From positions 331,603 to 395,602 of the forward strand of contig NZ_RZNA01000040.1 of NCBI RefSeq assembly GCF_003992595.1: a DNA stretch of 64,000 nt. Reading direction: 5' to 3'. Made by a program: the position numbers and the translations under genes. Below, in pieces: positions 10,875 through 22,933 of this stretch (within the stretch, counting starts at the first letter, position 1; every line of letters begins with the position of its first letter). This DNA comes from Flagellimonas oceanensis (GTDB taxonomy: Bacteria; Bacteroidota; Bacteroidia; Flavobacteriales; Flavobacteriaceae). Under the pieces are notes generated by a model. The model ran no database searches. It was given only the letters and a program-made list of their open reading frames with translations, and was not told the origin of the DNA.

Positions 10875-12299
10875 TTAACAATCACTCAAAAACACACCGA
10901 CAGCAAGACCCCCTTCGGAGGTTTCTTTGTATTTAGAGTTCATGTCTTTTGCGGTCTCCCACATCGTGTTCACTACCTTGTCCAAAGGAACTTTAGCTTC
11001 TTTTGGGTCGGTGTCCAGAGCCAATTCCGCTGCATTTATCGCTTTAATGGCTCCCATGGCATTACGTTCTATACAAGGAACCTGAACCAAACCGCCAATA
11101 GGGTCACAGGTGAGACCTAAATGATGTTCCATCGCAATTTCGGCAGCTATCAATACTTGCTCGGGAGTGCCTCCCATCAATTCCGTTAATCCAGCGGCGG
11201 CCATGGCGGATGATACGCCTATTTCGGCTTGGCACCCTCCCATAGCTGCGGAGATGGTAGCGCCTTTTTTAAAAATGCTGCCCACTTCACTGGCCACTAG
11301 AAGGAACTGTTTCACGTCATCAAAATTGGCATCATGGTTTTCGATGACCATGTAATACATCAATACAGCGGGAATAACGCCAGCGCTTCCGTTGGTTGGC
11401 GCGGTAACCACTCGTCCCAAGGAGGCATTCACTTCATTTACGCTGAGCGCAAAACAGCTTACCCATTTAATTATTTGTCGGAACCTGACCTCTGTATCGC
11501 GAATACTTTCCAACCACTCCTGCGGAGTGGAGTAGGAGACGTCCCCTTTTAGTTTTTGATGCATTTCATAGGCACGACGTTTAACATTCAACCCACCAGG
11601 AAGCTTTCCTTCGGTATGGCAGCCTGTAAACATGCATTCCAACATGGTATTCCAGATTCGGGCAATACCTTCGTCAATTTCGGTGTCTGTCCGAAGTGAT
11701 AGTTCATTTTCCATCACAATGGTGGAAATGGATTTATTTTGGGCATTGCAATGCCGGAGTAACTCATCCCCAGTTTTTACGGGATGTGGAAAGGTTTTGA
11801 ATGTTTCTTTGTTCTCTTTGGCATGGATACGCTCTTCCTTAACAACAAATCCACCTCCAATGGAATAGTACGTTTCGGATATGGTTTTGCCGTTGGACAG
11901 TTCGGCTTCAAATAGCATTCCGTTGGCATGGAAGGGAAGAAATTCCTTTTTAAAGAGGATATCATGCTGAAAACTGAAGGGAATCTCTCTTTTTCCACCG
12001 AAATTGAGTTTGTTTTCAGCCTTGATGCTGTCAATTCTTCCTGAAATGCTGTCAATCTCTACAGTCTCCGGGTCGGTGCCCAATAGACCCATGACCACGG
12101 CAATATCGGTGGCGTGCCCTTTCCCGGTAAGGCAAAGGGAGCCGTACAGGTATGCCTTGATGGTTTGCACATCATCAAAAACATGCTGCTCTTCAAGTTC
12201 GGCAATCCAGCGTTCAGCGGCACGCCAAGGACCAAGGGTATGAGAGCTGGAAGGCCCTACACCAATTTTCAGCATATCAAACACACTAATACACTCCAT
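10875..12299 (-). CDS. sdaA: L-serine ammonia-lyase
   Basis: [56 protein letters not shown]. Confidence 0.93.
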   Translation of the reverse strand: MECISVFDMLKIGVGPSSSHTLGPWRAAERWIAELEEQHVFDDVQTIKAYLYGSLCLTGKGHATDIAVVMGLLGTDPETVEIDSISGRIDSIKAENKLNFGGKREIPFSFQHDILFKKEFLPFHANGMLFEAELSNGKTISETYYSIGGGFVVKEERIHAKENKETFKTFPHPVKTGDELLRHCNAQNKSISTIVMENELSLRTDTEIDEGIARIWNTMLECMFTGCHTEGKLPGGLNVKRRAYEMHQKLKGDVSYSTPQEWLESIRDTEVRFRQIIKWVSCFALSVNEVNASLGRVVTAPTNGSAGVIPAVLMYYMVIENHDANFDDVKQFLLVASEVGSIFKKGATISAAMGGCQAEIGVSSAMAAAGLTELMGGTPEQVLIAAEIAMEHHLGLTCDPIGGLVQVPCIERNAMGAIKAINAAELALDTDPKEAKVPLDKVVNTMWETAKDMNSKYKETSEGGLAVGVFLSDC

Positions 12300-12530
12300 A
12301 AACTCAATTTACAGTTTCAAATATAGGAAGCTAAACGGGATAAAATCGCGGATTTTTAAATATACAAGTCGCTTTTTCAATATTCGTTTTGACATCTTCA
12401 AGAGAGTCAAGGTATTCAAGGGTTTTGGCAATAATCTGACACCTTGTCATATTCTAGGCCATGGCATAATCATTGACATTTTATGAGCGAGATAAAAAAG
12501 AATTTTTAAACAGATATAACTTTAGATACG

Positions 12531-14459
12531 ATGAGCAAGATTATAGGTATAGACTTAGGTACAACCAACTCCTGCGTCTCTGTAATGGAAGGTAACGAGC
12601 CCGTGGTAATTCCAAATGCCGAAGGTAAGCGAACTACTCCATCGATGATCGCATTTGTTGAAGGTGGGGAAATCAAGGTCGGTGACCCAGCAAAAAGACA
12701 AGCGGTGACCAACCCTCACAAAACGATTTATTCCATCAAGCGATTTATGGGTAACAAATACTCAGAATCCAGCAAGGAGGCACAAAGGGTACCTTATAAG
12801 GTAACAAAAGGTGACAACGATACGCCACGAGTGGACGTGGACGGTCGTTTGTACACCCCACAAGAATTGTCTGCCATGATTCTTCAAAAAATGAAGAAGA
12901 CCGCAGAAGATTACTTGGGACAAGATGTAACGAGAGCGGTAATTACGGTTCCTGCATACTTTAACGATTCACAAAGACAGGCCACCAAAGAAGCTGGTGA
13001 AATCGCAGGTCTTACTGTAGAGCGTATTATCAACGAACCAACGGCCGCATCTTTGGCATACGGACTTGATAAAAAAGACACAGAACAAAAAATAGTGGTG
13101 TTTGACTTTGGTGGTGGTACGCACGACGTTTCCATTTTGGAATTGGGTGACGGTGTATTCGAAGTATTGGCCACAGATGGTGATACCCACTTGGGTGGTG
13201 ACGACGTTGACCAAAAAATCATTGATTGGTTAGCCGAAGAGTTCAAGAAAGATGAAGATATGGACCTTCGTGAAGACCCCATGGCGCTTCAGCGTTTGCG
13301 GGAAGCTGCCGAAAAGGCCAAAATTGAGTTGTCTTCTTCTGCACAGACAGAAATCAACTTGCCTTACGTTACAGCGACGTCTTCAGGACCAAAACACTTG
13401 GTAAGAACATTGTCCCGTTCCAAATTTGAGCAATTGATCGCCGATTTGGTAAAAAGAACAATTGATCCCTGTGAGAAAGCATTGAAGTCTGCAGGACTTT
13501 CAAAAAGCGATATAGACGAGATTATCTTGGTAGGTGGTTCTACCCGTATCCCTGCGGTACAGGAAGCCGTTGAGAAGTTCTTCGGTAAAAAACCATCAAA
13601 AGGTGTAAACCCAGATGAGGTTGTGGCCATTGGTGCCGCTATCCAGGGTGGTGTATTGACGGGAGACGTGAAAGACGTGCTTTTGTTGGATGTTACCCCA
13701 CTTTCTTTGGGTATCGAAACCATGGGAAGTGTGTTCACGAAATTGATCGAGGCGAACACGACAATCCCGACCAAGAAATCACAGGTATTCTCTACTGCAG
13801 CGGATAACCAACCTTCGGTTGAAATCCACGTACTGCAAGGGGAAAGACCGATGGCAGCGGATAACAAGACCATTGGTAGGTTCCACTTGGATGGTATTCC
13901 ACCAGCACCAAGAGGTACACCTCAAATTGAAGTGACCTTTGATATTGATGCGAACGGTATCATCAAGGTTTCTGCAACGGATAAAGCTACTGGTAAGTCG
14001 CAAGACATCCGAATCGAGGCTTCTTCCGGTTTGACCGAGGAAGAAATCGAAAAGATGAAAGCAGAAGCTGAGGCCAATGCCGATGCGGATAAAAAGGCCA
14101 AGGAGACTGCCGATAAATTGAACGAGGCTGATGCCATGATCTTCCAAACGGAAAAGCAATTGAGCGAGTTTGGCGATAAATTGTCCGATGACAAGAAAAA
14201 GCCAATCGAAGAGGCTTTGGAAGAGTTGAAGAAAGCTTATGAAGGCAAAGACCTAGCGGTTATTGAGCCTGCTTTGGAAAAAATCAACGAAGCTTGGAAA
14301 GTAGCTTCTGAGGAAATGTACAAAGCACAGGCTGAAGCACAAGGTGGTGCAGCTGGAGCGGGAGCTTCTGGTGATGCTGCCGGTGGTGATACGGCCAATA
14401 ACGGTGGTGCCTCTGAAGGTGACAACGTGGAAGATGTCGACTTCGAAGAAGTGAAATAA
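12531..14459 (+). CDS. dnaK: Molecular chaperone DnaK
   Basis: [21 protein letters not shown], full-length Hsp70 sequence. Confidence 0.98.
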   Translation: MSKIIGIDLGTTNSCVSVMEGNEPVVIPNAEGKRTTPSMIAFVEGGEIKVGDPAKRQAVTNPHKTIYSIKRFMGNKYSESSKEAQRVPYKVTKGDNDTPRVDVDGRLYTPQELSAMILQKMKKTAEDYLGQDVTRAVITVPAYFNDSQRQATKEAGEIAGLTVERIINEPTAASLAYGLDKKDTEQKIVVFDFGGGTHDVSILELGDGVFEVLATDGDTHLGGDDVDQKIIDWLAEEFKKDEDMDLREDPMALQRLREAAEKAKIELSSSAQTEINLPYVTATSSGPKHLVRTLSRSKFEQLIADLVKRTIDPCEKALKSAGLSKSDIDEIILVGGSTRIPAVQEAVEKFFGKKPSKGVNPDEVVAIGAAIQGGVLTGDVKDVLLLDVTPLSLGIETMGSVFTKLIEANTTIPTKKSQVFSTAADNQPSVEIHVLQGERPMAADNKTIGRFHLDGIPPAPRGTPQIEVTFDIDANGIIKVSATDKATGKSQDIRIEASSGLTEEEIEKMKAEAEANADADKKAKETADKLNEADAMIFQTEKQLSEFGDKLSDDKKKPIEEALEELKKAYEGKDLAVIEPALEKINEAWKVASEEMYKAQAEAQGGAAGAGASGDAAGGDTANNGGASEGDNVEDVDFEEVK

Positions 14460-14482
14460 TTCAAATACATTGAATATATAAA

Positions 14483-14516
14483 AAAGCCCTGGCGATTTCG
14501 CCAGGGCTTTTTTGTT
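14483..14516 (+). terminator. Intrinsic terminator after dnaK
   Basis: AAGCCCTGGCgatttcGCCAGGGCTT followed by TTTT. Confidence 0.85.
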
Positions 14517-14672
14517 TTCAACCCCCATCAATCTCAGTTTTGCAGGTTCAAAAGGATGAAGGCCACCTAACTATTTTTCTTTATATTTAAACAATACAGT
14601 AATAGTTGATAACAGCTTCTTTTTATCTTTTTCAAAATTTACCCCTTTATTTGAGAAGCCATAACTGATACG

Positions 14673-17075
14673 ATGAAAAACAACAGGGAAAGACCTTTTA
14701 CATTTTTTATTATTTGTTTCCTGACAATGGTTATTGGTTCGGCTTCGGCTCAAAACTCAGTTTTTGACCATAAAAATGCTCGCTGGGATGAGTTTTCATT
14801 CAATTTTCAGGATAATTTCCAAGATTCACTGGCATTGTGGCCTGAGCGTGTCCTACTACAATTGGCCAATAGGAGGACAAACACTTACACACCTATCTTT
14901 TTTAAGGCTTATCTTTTCTCTGGGAACCTATCTGTACAAAATGGTAAAAGTGGAGTTCTGAATATAGAACTATTGGATGATGACGGGGCTTTGCTGAAGC
15001 GACAATTCCATAAAATAGTAAATGGAATGGTTCAGGGCCAGCTTGAATTGCCCAGGAACATAGTTTCGGGAAGGTATACTCTAAAAGCTTATACACGTTG
15101 GTCGCAAAACTATGGCCCTGATTTTGCCGCAAAGGAACAATTTCAAATCGGCGAATTGTCGCAAGATGAAAAATCGAATGGTGTTTCCGAAGTTTTTATC
15201 CTTCCAGAAGGAGGTACGTTTTTATCTGATCAAAAGAATAGACTTGTTATTGGAACTTCTGATGATTCCTCGGGAAAGGGAAGAATTGTAGATGAAAACA
15301 ATAGAGAAGTGGCTAAGGTATCCTTTTACTCATCCGATTTGGGCACGGCTATTCTTCAACCAAAACAAGGTAAAAGATATCGGCTACAGATGGAAGACGG
15401 CACCTTTTTTATGCTTCCAAAGGCAGAAACAGAGGGTTGTCTGCTGCATGTAAATAATTTGGATGAGGAATATGCCAAAATACATATTACCGCCTCAGAC
15501 AAAGTCCTTGAACAAGAAGTTACCTTGATCGGTACATCTGGCGGGATAAAATATTTCGAAAAAAAATTGAATTTTGATGATGGAAACACATTGGATGTGG
15601 AACTTCTCAAAACCAATTTTCCAGCAGGCATTTTTACTTTAAGGTTAGTTGATAATCTTGGTGCTGAATTGGCAAAAAGGCCCATTTTCATAAAAGGGAA
15701 AAAGCTTCAAATAGCTGTTGAGCCTATAGGTCTTGATAGTGAAACAGATATGAAAACTTACAGAATCAAGGTAAGGGATTTAAATAACAAACCTGTTAAG
15801 TCGAGATTGGCCATCAGTGTCAATGAGTATGATGCTGATTACGAAGGGTATTTGGATTTAGAGACTGTAAGACATAAGGATTCATCTACCAATACCTCGG
15901 GTAGTACCCATGCCTTAAGTAGAAGGAAGGAATCTTTTCTCAAAGACCTTGAAGCGCTATTGTCAAATGCGAAGGAGGGAGAACAGACATTGACTGAGGG
16001 TAATACGAGATTTCCATTTCAAAAAGGGTTGGAAATCGTTGGCCATGCCTATGACTTGAACAACCAGCTTTTAAGCAATACGACAATTCAATTTTTCGCC
16101 AAAAGCGAGGAAGAGATTTGGTTGGGCGAAGCCCAAAGTGATGCTCAGGGAATAGTGAGGTTAGAAGATATCCAAATAGAGGGTAGAGCTACGTTGGTTA
16201 CCAGAACCAAAGGTAGTGATGTTGCATCGAGATTGGTGCAGATTGTACCAATCGATATGATGGAGGAAAGGAAAAACGTCCTACTTCCCTATATGAAAAA
16301 AAATAAAGAACAGGCTAACACTGAGCCGTATATGGATGTAGAGCCTTTTGGTGGCAATTCTGAAAAAACAATTGAGCTTGAAGAAATTGAGATAGTGGAA
16401 AAAGCTCCTGAAAGGAAAAAAATGTCACCCTCCATTTATGGAATTGATGTGCCTTCAAACCGTATAAAACTTCAAGATCCCGTGAGACCTAAAAGTTTTG
16501 TGCAATTGCTTGCTGAGTTGCCCGGGGTTGTTGTAAGTGGAGCTGAAACACTGAATCCATCGGTTAGGGTTACAAGTGCTTCGGGGCCAATTTTATGGGT
16601 GTTGGATGGTTTTCCTTTATCTCAAGGAGGAGGAAAGAGAATAGACAGGGGTTATGGCGGAAATACCCAAAACCAATTGATGGATGTCATGGCGTTGACA
16701 AGCGCGAGAGATATTGAACGAATTGAGTTGCTGGTGGGAGCAGATGCATCCATTTATGGAACTAGGGGCTCTGGAGGAGTTATCGCAATTTACACTAGAA
16801 GAGGAGACGAATTGGAATATGTTCCACGAAAAGAAAGCGAATTGGTTTTTGAGGGATATATGCCCACACTTGATTTCAATGACTATGTAAATGAGCTTTC
16901 CAAAAGGAAGGAAAATAAATTGAACCTGTCATACTGGAATCCAAATTTGGAAACTGATGATAATGGGGAAGCGATTATTCAAGTGCCCAAGAAGAAAGAT
17001 CTCTCTAGAATAAAGGTAGAGATAAGTGCAATTTCGACTAAGGGAAGGATAGGAATGGCGAGTAAAGTTTTTTGA
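14673..17075 (+). CDS. TonB-dependent receptor plug-domain protein with MG2-like N-terminal region
   Basis: Signal peptide; plug-like FVQLLAELPGVVVSG...RDIERIELLVGADASIYGTRGSGGVIAIYTRRG; no room for a barrel. Confidence 0.8.
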   Translation: MKNNRERPFTFFIICFLTMVIGSASAQNSVFDHKNARWDEFSFNFQDNFQDSLALWPERVLLQLANRRTNTYTPIFFKAYLFSGNLSVQNGKSGVLNIELLDDDGALLKRQFHKIVNGMVQGQLELPRNIVSGRYTLKAYTRWSQNYGPDFAAKEQFQIGELSQDEKSNGVSEVFILPEGGTFLSDQKNRLVIGTSDDSSGKGRIVDENNREVAKVSFYSSDLGTAILQPKQGKRYRLQMEDGTFFMLPKAETEGCLLHVNNLDEEYAKIHITASDKVLEQEVTLIGTSGGIKYFEKKLNFDDGNTLDVELLKTNFPAGIFTLRLVDNLGAELAKRPIFIKGKKLQIAVEPIGLDSETDMKTYRIKVRDLNNKPVKSRLAISVNEYDADYEGYLDLETVRHKDSSTNTSGSTHALSRRKESFLKDLEALLSNAKEGEQTLTEGNTRFPFQKGLEIVGHAYDLNNQLLSNTTIQFFAKSEEEIWLGEAQSDAQGIVRLEDIQIEGRATLVTRTKGSDVASRLVQIVPIDMMEERKNVLLPYMKKNKEQANTEPYMDVEPFGGNSEKTIELEEIEIVEKAPERKKMSPSIYGIDVPSNRIKLQDPVRPKSFVQLLAELPGVVVSGAETLNPSVRVTSASGPILWVLDGFPLSQGGGKRIDRGYGGNTQNQLMDVMALTSARDIERIELLVGADASIYGTRGSGGVIAIYTRRGDELEYVPRKESELVFEGYMPTLDFNDYVNELSKRKENKLNLSYWNPNLETDDNGEAIIQVPKKKDLSRIKVEISAISTKGRIGMASKVF

Positions 17076-17095
17076 AACCCATGGATATAACAATA

Positions 17096-17124
17096 AAACC
17101 CTGACGATTTCGTCAGGGTTTTTA
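17096..17124. terminator. Intrinsic terminator
   Basis: AACCCTGACgatttcGTCAGGGTT followed by T run. Confidence 0.8.
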
Positions 17125-17143
17125 CGTGAATTACGTTTTTAAG

Positions 17144-17788
17144 TTAGGCCGCATTCAACTGCTGCATTTCCATTTCCTTGAGTTTTCGCAACGCCTCCGA
17201 TTTGGAGTTCACGTTGAGTTTAACGTAGATGTTCTGTATATGAAAATTGACCGCGCTAGGGGTCACAAAAAGCTTGTCAGCAATCATTTTGTAAGTAAAG
17301 CCCTGAGTGAGTAGCTCAATGATTTCGTTTTCTTTTTTCGAGAACACATCAAAAGACTTGGTCTGGAATGAATCAATGATTTTTTTTGCCACATCCAGTT
17401 CCAAAGCAATGCCATGTTGCCCAAGGGCATCCAGCGCATTGAACAATCGGTCCTTGGTCATGGGTTTGATCAAGTAACCACTGGCCCCTTTTTTAAAGGC
17501 CTCTTTAATGAGCTTGAAATCATTTTTTTGGCTCATCATCAACACTTTGAGGTCTTTGTTCTTTCGATAAAAGTACTCTAAGCCATCAATGCCGGAAATT
17601 CCGTTCAATATGGCCTCACAGATGATAATATCTGGGTGGGACCGTCCAAAATTGGACAAAAGACCGTGAACGGAGCTGTAAACACCGTGGAGTTCGTACT
17701 GCTCATTATCAGTAAAGTACTGATGGTAAATGCCGCCAAGCGTATCATCGTTGTCGATGATGGCAATTTTTAAAACATTCGTTTTCAT
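17144..17788 (-). CDS. LuxR-family DNA-binding response regulator
   Basis: Receiver domain and C-terminal HTH (ENEIIELLTQGFTYKMIADKLFVTPSAVNFHIQNIYVKLNV). Confidence 0.9.
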   Translation of the reverse strand: MKTNVLKIAIIDNDDTLGGIYHQYFTDNEQYELHGVYSSVHGLLSNFGRSHPDIIICEAILNGISGIDGLEYFYRKNKDLKVLMMSQKNDFKLIKEAFKKGASGYLIKPMTKDRLFNALDALGQHGIALELDVAKKIIDSFQTKSFDVFSKKENEIIELLTQGFTYKMIADKLFVTPSAVNFHIQNIYVKLNVNSKSEALRKLKEMEMQQLNAA

Positions 17789-18271
17789 GATAAGAAAGAT
17801 TTGGGGGATTAATACTGTTACATAAGTGTATTGTAGGTTAAGTTTTGGACAATATCGTCCGTCGCCACATTTTTGAAGTTGGGATAAACCAAGGAAGTTT
17901 TGCTGATACGTTCACAATGAACAAAAGCAAGTCCTCCATTAAGGTTTTCTCCAAAAATGGGTGTAACCCTTTAAGGGGTTAAGTGCTGAAATCTGTGTTT
18001 GGTTGAGGTGTTACCTCATTAAAAAAGTAAGGTGAAAAGAGGTTTTGGGACGCCTTTTTTTCGTGTGTTGTAGTTTTTGTTCATGACATAATAGATTTGG
18101 GATTGTATTATTTCAATAGTGAATTTAGAATTTTTTAACTATTGAGCAGAATTTTTGTAGTGGTTTTCGTTCAAATGCACTTTTGGATACAATCCATCAG
18201 CTTGAAATGGAAGAGGAAGGAAGTGAATGTTTTAGGTGTAAAAAGTTGTTTTTCAACTAATTAAACAAAAA

Positions 18272-18301
18272 AATAGGATGCCGTCCCATCAGCATCCTAT
18301 T
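18272..18301 (-). terminator. Intrinsic terminator, minus strand
   Basis: AATAGGATGC/GCATCCTATT stem, T run on the minus strand. Confidence 0.7.
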
Positions 18302-18472
18302 CTTGAAGTAAATCGGTCAGATTGAAATAATACAACCCGCTTTCTATGATAGTCTGTCAGTTTCCCCCTGTCTTTCTTATCATTGTCATGAGTGTTTCGA
18401 AACTCGGCTATGAAACAACATCAATGGACACTTCAGGTTTATTGACCGATTCAATAAGTATTTTAAGCAATT

Positions 18473-19321
18473 TTATTCTTCGTCTTGGAATGATGTGTCT
18501 ACGTATTCGTAGGCTTTCTCATTCATTGCGGTTTGGAGTCCTGTATCTCCCTCAGCTACATCGTTGTACTGATCCCGCTTACTTGAACGTCCATACGCTA
18601 CGGTATATTGTGCTACTGTATTGTTATAACCTCTATTGGACACCACAAATCCCATCTTTTTCTCCGGGCTCAACTGAATGGCATACTCATCGCTATTACT
18701 GTTGATGTGCGCTCCTAAATTTACCGATGTAGTCAGGGAGTTCTTAACCACTTGTGAAGCATAAAGGTCCAGTCCGCCAAAACCATCTCTTCCTTCGGAA
18801 GCGAAGAACAACAGTGTTTCGTTATAGATGCTTGGGTAAAGCTCATCTTCCTTCGTGTTTACTTTGGGGCCAAGGTTCTTGGATACGCCCAAGCTTCCGT
18901 CTGCGGCAATGTCGGCCACATAGATATCATATTTACCAAAGGTTCCTTTCATATTGGAGGCAAAGAACAAGCGTGTTCCATCAGCGGTTACCGTAGGGTG
19001 TTTGGCTGAGTAGTGTTTTGGACATACTTCCAATTGGGTAATGTTGGTCCATTCGCCGTTTACTTTTTCGGCACGGTAAACGTGGTAAATCAATTCTTTT
19101 TTGGAGAACACACCGTAAAGTGGCTTTTCGTAGGTGCCTTTGCTAAAGTAGGCCGTTTTGCCATCTTTGGTAATCGACATGGAGGGAACATAACCATCAA
19201 CGGTGGAAACACTTCCTTCCATAGTGTCGTTGATCATTTTTTCATCTGCCTGTGCAAAAGTATTTTGACTGGCAAGTATCATTCCTGTAACAAGTAGACT
19301 GTAAATCGTAGATCGTGTCAT
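18473..19321 (-). CDS. PD40 (TolB-like beta-propeller) protein
   Basis: Signal peptide and WD40-like repeats (PTVTADGTRLFFASNMKG...YPSIYNETLLFFASEGRDGFGGLDLY). Confidence 0.8.
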   Translation of the reverse strand: MTRSTIYSLLVTGMILASQNTFAQADEKMINDTMEGSVSTVDGYVPSMSITKDGKTAYFSKGTYEKPLYGVFSKKELIYHVYRAEKVNGEWTNITQLEVCPKHYSAKHPTVTADGTRLFFASNMKGTFGKYDIYVADIAADGSLGVSKNLGPKVNTKEDELYPSIYNETLLFFASEGRDGFGGLDLYASQVVKNSLTTSVNLGAHINSNSDEYAIQLSPEKKMGFVVSNRGYNNTVAQYTVAYGRSSKRDQYNDVAEGDTGLQTAMNEKAYEYVDTSFQDEE

Positions 19322-19703
19322 GATGTATAGATTTGGGGGTTAATACATGGCAAAGATCAAAAACAATCAGCGCGAATACTTATCAATTTTTCATAGGTTT
19401 TCACTTTTAACGACTAAAAAGTGCAGTTTATCGAATATTTTTTAGCTGTTTAACACTCGAACAATCTAAAAAATGCATTTAAACGTTCCTTTTGTGTTTT
19501 TGAACGGATACTCAAATTATAGAACTATTCTTCTAAAAGTAACTTCTTACTATTGATTTTGTGACATGATCGTACTCGTTTTTATCCTATAAATCAGACA
19601 AATTGAATTATCTTCGCCTTTGCTGAAAATGCATCGATCTTTTCAGGATTGCTTTTCGTCTACTCTTGATTATCAACCTCAAACCCTAATTCACGGTCAC
19701 TGT

Positions 19704-21197
19704 ATGAACATTACCATAGAAAACATCATATTAATCGGTTCGGTACTATTGCTCATCAGTATTTTGGCGGGTAAAACAACCTATCGCTTTGGAATTCCGA
19801 CCTTATTGTTGTTTTTGACCATTGGGATGTTGGCCGGATCTGATGGAATAGTTGGTATTTATTTTGACAATCCCAAGATTGCGCAGTTTGTGGGGGTGGT
19901 TTCCTTGAACTTTATTCTTTTTTCAGGTGGATTGGATACGAGTTGGCAGTCCGTAAAACCGGTTCTTAAAGAGGGAATCGTACTTTCAACCTTGGGAGTT
20001 TTACTTACTGCTATGGGTTTGGGGTACTTTGTATATCTGATCACGGATTTTACTTTATATGAAAGCCTGCTTTTGGGAGCTATTGTTTCCTCTACCGATG
20101 CCGCTGCCGTATTTTCCATACTCAGGGGCAAGAACTTGGCTCTGAAGAAGAACTTAAGGCCCACTTTGGAGTTGGAGAGTGGTAGTAACGATCCCATGGC
20201 CTACGTACTGACCATTGCATTTTTGACCCTGGTGCAGTTTCCCGAAAAGAACATTTTGTCCGTGTTGCCCATGTTTTTTCTTCAAATGGCGCTTGGAGGA
20301 GCAGCAGGGTTCTTGTTCGGAAAACTCAGTAAAATAATCATCAACAGGATTCGACTTGATTTTGAGGGACTTTACCCTGTGTTGACCATCGCTTTGATGT
20401 TCATTACCTTCTCGGCCACCGATTTTATAGGGGGCAATGGGTTTTTGGCCATCTATATCTGTTCCGTGTACTTGGGCAATCAAAATTTGATACACAAGAA
20501 AACTATTATGCGCATGTTCGATGGGTTGGCCTGGCTCATGCAGATTGTACTTTTCCTTACCTTGGGATTACTGGTATTCCCCTCGGAGATTGTTCCATTT
20601 ATGGGTGTTGGCCTGTTGATTTCCCTCTTTTTGATATTTGTGGCCCGTCCGCTGGCGGTTATGATATCTCTATCCCCATTCCGAATGAAAATGAGGCGTA
20701 GGTTTTACATTTCGTGGGTAGGGTTACGGGGAGCTGTACCTATTGTTTTTGCGACCTATCCGCTTTTAGCGGGGGTGGATAAGGCCCATATGATTTTCAA
20801 TATCGTATTTTTTGTGTCGTTGACCTCGGTATTGATTCAGGGAAGCACCCTGTCCATCGTTGCCAAGTGGTTGCATGTGGGATTGCCCGAAAGTGCCAAG
20901 CCCCTTTCCCCCACAGATGAACTATTGTCGGAACATCCAAAAGCCTTGATGAAGGAAATAACCATTAGTGAGTCTTGTCCCGCTACAGGGGTTAAAATAG
21001 TAAACCTGAACTTTCCCAAGAAGGCGATTATTGCGATGATTGAGCGCGATGGCAACTACCTTACCCCAAACGGTTTGACGGAAATAAAAGCCAACGATAC
21101 TTTAGTAGTGCTTACGGACAAACCTGAAATTCTGGACAAAGTCTACGATTCCCTTCACCTTAAAAGAGCCAAAGAAAAGGAGACTGCCTCAGAATAG
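19704..21197 (+). CDS. Potassium/proton antiporter (CPA1 family)
   Basis: Multi-TM transporter, SSTDAAAVFSILRG, C-terminal TrkA_C-like domain; ORF track start 19620, ATG at 19704 more likely. Confidence 0.9.
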   Translation: MNITIENIILIGSVLLLISILAGKTTYRFGIPTLLLFLTIGMLAGSDGIVGIYFDNPKIAQFVGVVSLNFILFSGGLDTSWQSVKPVLKEGIVLSTLGVLLTAMGLGYFVYLITDFTLYESLLLGAIVSSTDAAAVFSILRGKNLALKKNLRPTLELESGSNDPMAYVLTIAFLTLVQFPEKNILSVLPMFFLQMALGGAAGFLFGKLSKIIINRIRLDFEGLYPVLTIALMFITFSATDFIGGNGFLAIYICSVYLGNQNLIHKKTIMRMFDGLAWLMQIVLFLTLGLLVFPSEIVPFMGVGLLISLFLIFVARPLAVMISLSPFRMKMRRRFYISWVGLRGAVPIVFATYPLLAGVDKAHMIFNIVFFVSLTSVLIQGSTLSIVAKWLHVGLPESAKPLSPTDELLSEHPKALMKEITISESCPATGVKIVNLNFPKKAIIAMIERDGNYLTPNGLTEIKANDTLVVLTDKPEILDKVYDSLHLKRAKEKETASE

Positions 21198-21578
21198 TTT
21201 TTTGATATAGGGTATTTGAGTTCGCTGTTGCCATGCCAGTACCAGACAGAAAATCAAAGTAACCAGAGCTAGGATGAACAAGGTGCCGCCATCGTTTTGT
21301 ACTGCGATGCCCAATTGGGTAAGGTGTGAAAATAGGGCGCCTAACATTATGCCAATGCCCAATAGGGCGCCAATCCAAGTGGTTTTAGGGATAAGGATCA
21401 GAAGTGCTATGATCAACTCAATAACTCCCAAACCTATTCTTCCCCAAGGTTCCAATCCGAGTTGTTCAAAAATATAGACGGATTCTGGAGCTGCGGAAAA
21501 TTTAAAAAACAAGGTCTGTAGTAAAATCACGGCCGGAACTATCCGTAAAACTGCGTGTATGATCTTTTTTGTTGTCAT
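21189..21578 (-). CDS. DoxX family membrane protein
   Basis: Four TM helices, DoxX-like pattern. Confidence 0.75.
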   Translation of the reverse strand: MTTKKIIHAVLRIVPAVILLQTLFFKFSAAPESVYIFEQLGLEPWGRIGLGVIELIIALLILIPKTTWIGALLGIGIMLGALFSHLTQLGIAVQNDGGTLFILALVTLIFCLVLAWQQRTQIPYIKKLF

Positions 21579-21734
21579 CGTTGTTTGTTTTGATAAGGTT
21601 GTGTGGTTATGGTCGGAATATTTCAGGTTAAATAACTTTTAATGAAGAAATTATCTTGGAATAGATTGGTTTTATATGCCGTACTGATGAGTTTCGTCAT
21701 AAAATCATCTGAGGAAATAGTTAATTTTATGCAC

Positions 21735-22925
21735 ATGAAAAACGTTTTGAAGTTTACTTTGCTTTTCGTGTTGATGATGCAATCCTGTTCCGAAAATGCT
21801 GAGCTTTCGGTAACCATTGATTTGGATGCTGGAGCAGATTGGAAACCAACGGTATATTTGATTCAACCAGAGAAATTTGACAATGTGGCACAGAGCTTTG
21901 TTGGAAAAGTGCTGGATTCAGCACAAGTATCCAAAAACGGTCATTTCGAATTCATCAACCTTCCAGCATATGAGGAACCCGTTTTATTGGAACTTGCGGT
22001 TCAGCGAAAGGGAGAGAAATACCCCAATCGATTAACAAATGAAAACCCCAAAACGGATAATTACTTTCCTTTAATCTATCAACCAGGTTCACAAATAAGG
22101 ATTGAAGCTGATATTGCCCATTTTCAATCCACTTTTGCTATTGAAGAACCATCAGCAACAAATAAAGCGCTGTTGCAATTGCGGGATATACGTTTGGAGG
22201 CCTATGAAAGATATTTGGCAGGTCAAATGGAGAATCATGGTGTGGATGAGGATTTACTGCAACGTGAAAAGAACTTGTATAATTTTAAAAAGGAGTTGAT
22301 TGATTTTTCGGATAGCACAGCAAAACTATTACCTGCGATGGTTGCTTTGCGTTGGGCCAGCCCTGAAGGGAACTATGAACGTGTTGCGGAACTGGTGTAC
22401 AAACAGTCTGAAAAGTGGAATGCGCTCTACCCAGAACATGCTTGGGTAAAGGAACTGGCTACGGTGGCCGATAAACGAAATCTACCCATTTTGGTTGGCG
22501 ATCTTATCCCAGAGACACAATTCCCCATGAAAGATGGGGTAACTACATCTTTGCAAACGTTACTTGAAAATCAAAAAATGGTGCTATTGGATGTTTGGGC
22601 CTCTTGGTGCGCACCTTGCAGAGTGGAAAACAGAAATGTGCTAGTGCCACTCTGGGAAGAGCACCATGAAAACGGTTTTCAAATTGTTGCCTATGGATTG
22701 GAAAGTAGTGAAAAGGCTTGGAGCAATGCCATTACAAAGGATGGAGCACACCGGTGGTTGCATGCATCACATTTACAAGGGGACCAAAACCCTTTTATGG
22801 ACGCGCTACGTTTGACTACGATTCCTGCAAATTTTCTATTGGATGAAAAGGGTAGGGTGTTGGCCAAAAACCTGCATGGGGATGATTTGGCTAATTTTGT
22901 AGATAAGTATATGTCCAAGAAGTAA
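21735..22925 (+). CDS. TlpA family disulfide reductase lipoprotein
   Basis: Lipobox LLFVLMMQSC and WASWCAPCRVENR; likely start at 21735. Confidence 0.88.
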   Translation: MKNVLKFTLLFVLMMQSCSENAELSVTIDLDAGADWKPTVYLIQPEKFDNVAQSFVGKVLDSAQVSKNGHFEFINLPAYEEPVLLELAVQRKGEKYPNRLTNENPKTDNYFPLIYQPGSQIRIEADIAHFQSTFAIEEPSATNKALLQLRDIRLEAYERYLAGQMENHGVDEDLLQREKNLYNFKKELIDFSDSTAKLLPAMVALRWASPEGNYERVAELVYKQSEKWNALYPEHAWVKELATVADKRNLPILVGDLIPETQFPMKDGVTTSLQTLLENQKMVLLDVWASWCAPCRVENRNVLVPLWEEHHENGFQIVAYGLESSEKAWSNAITKDGAHRWLHASHLQGDQNPFMDALRLTTIPANFLLDEKGRVLAKNLHGDDLANFVDKYMSKK

Positions 22926-22933
22926 AGCCATCG

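Noticed and set aside
12911-14531. Minus-strand ORFs opposite dnaK
   Set aside because: Shadow ORFs of a highly conserved gene with strong codon bias.
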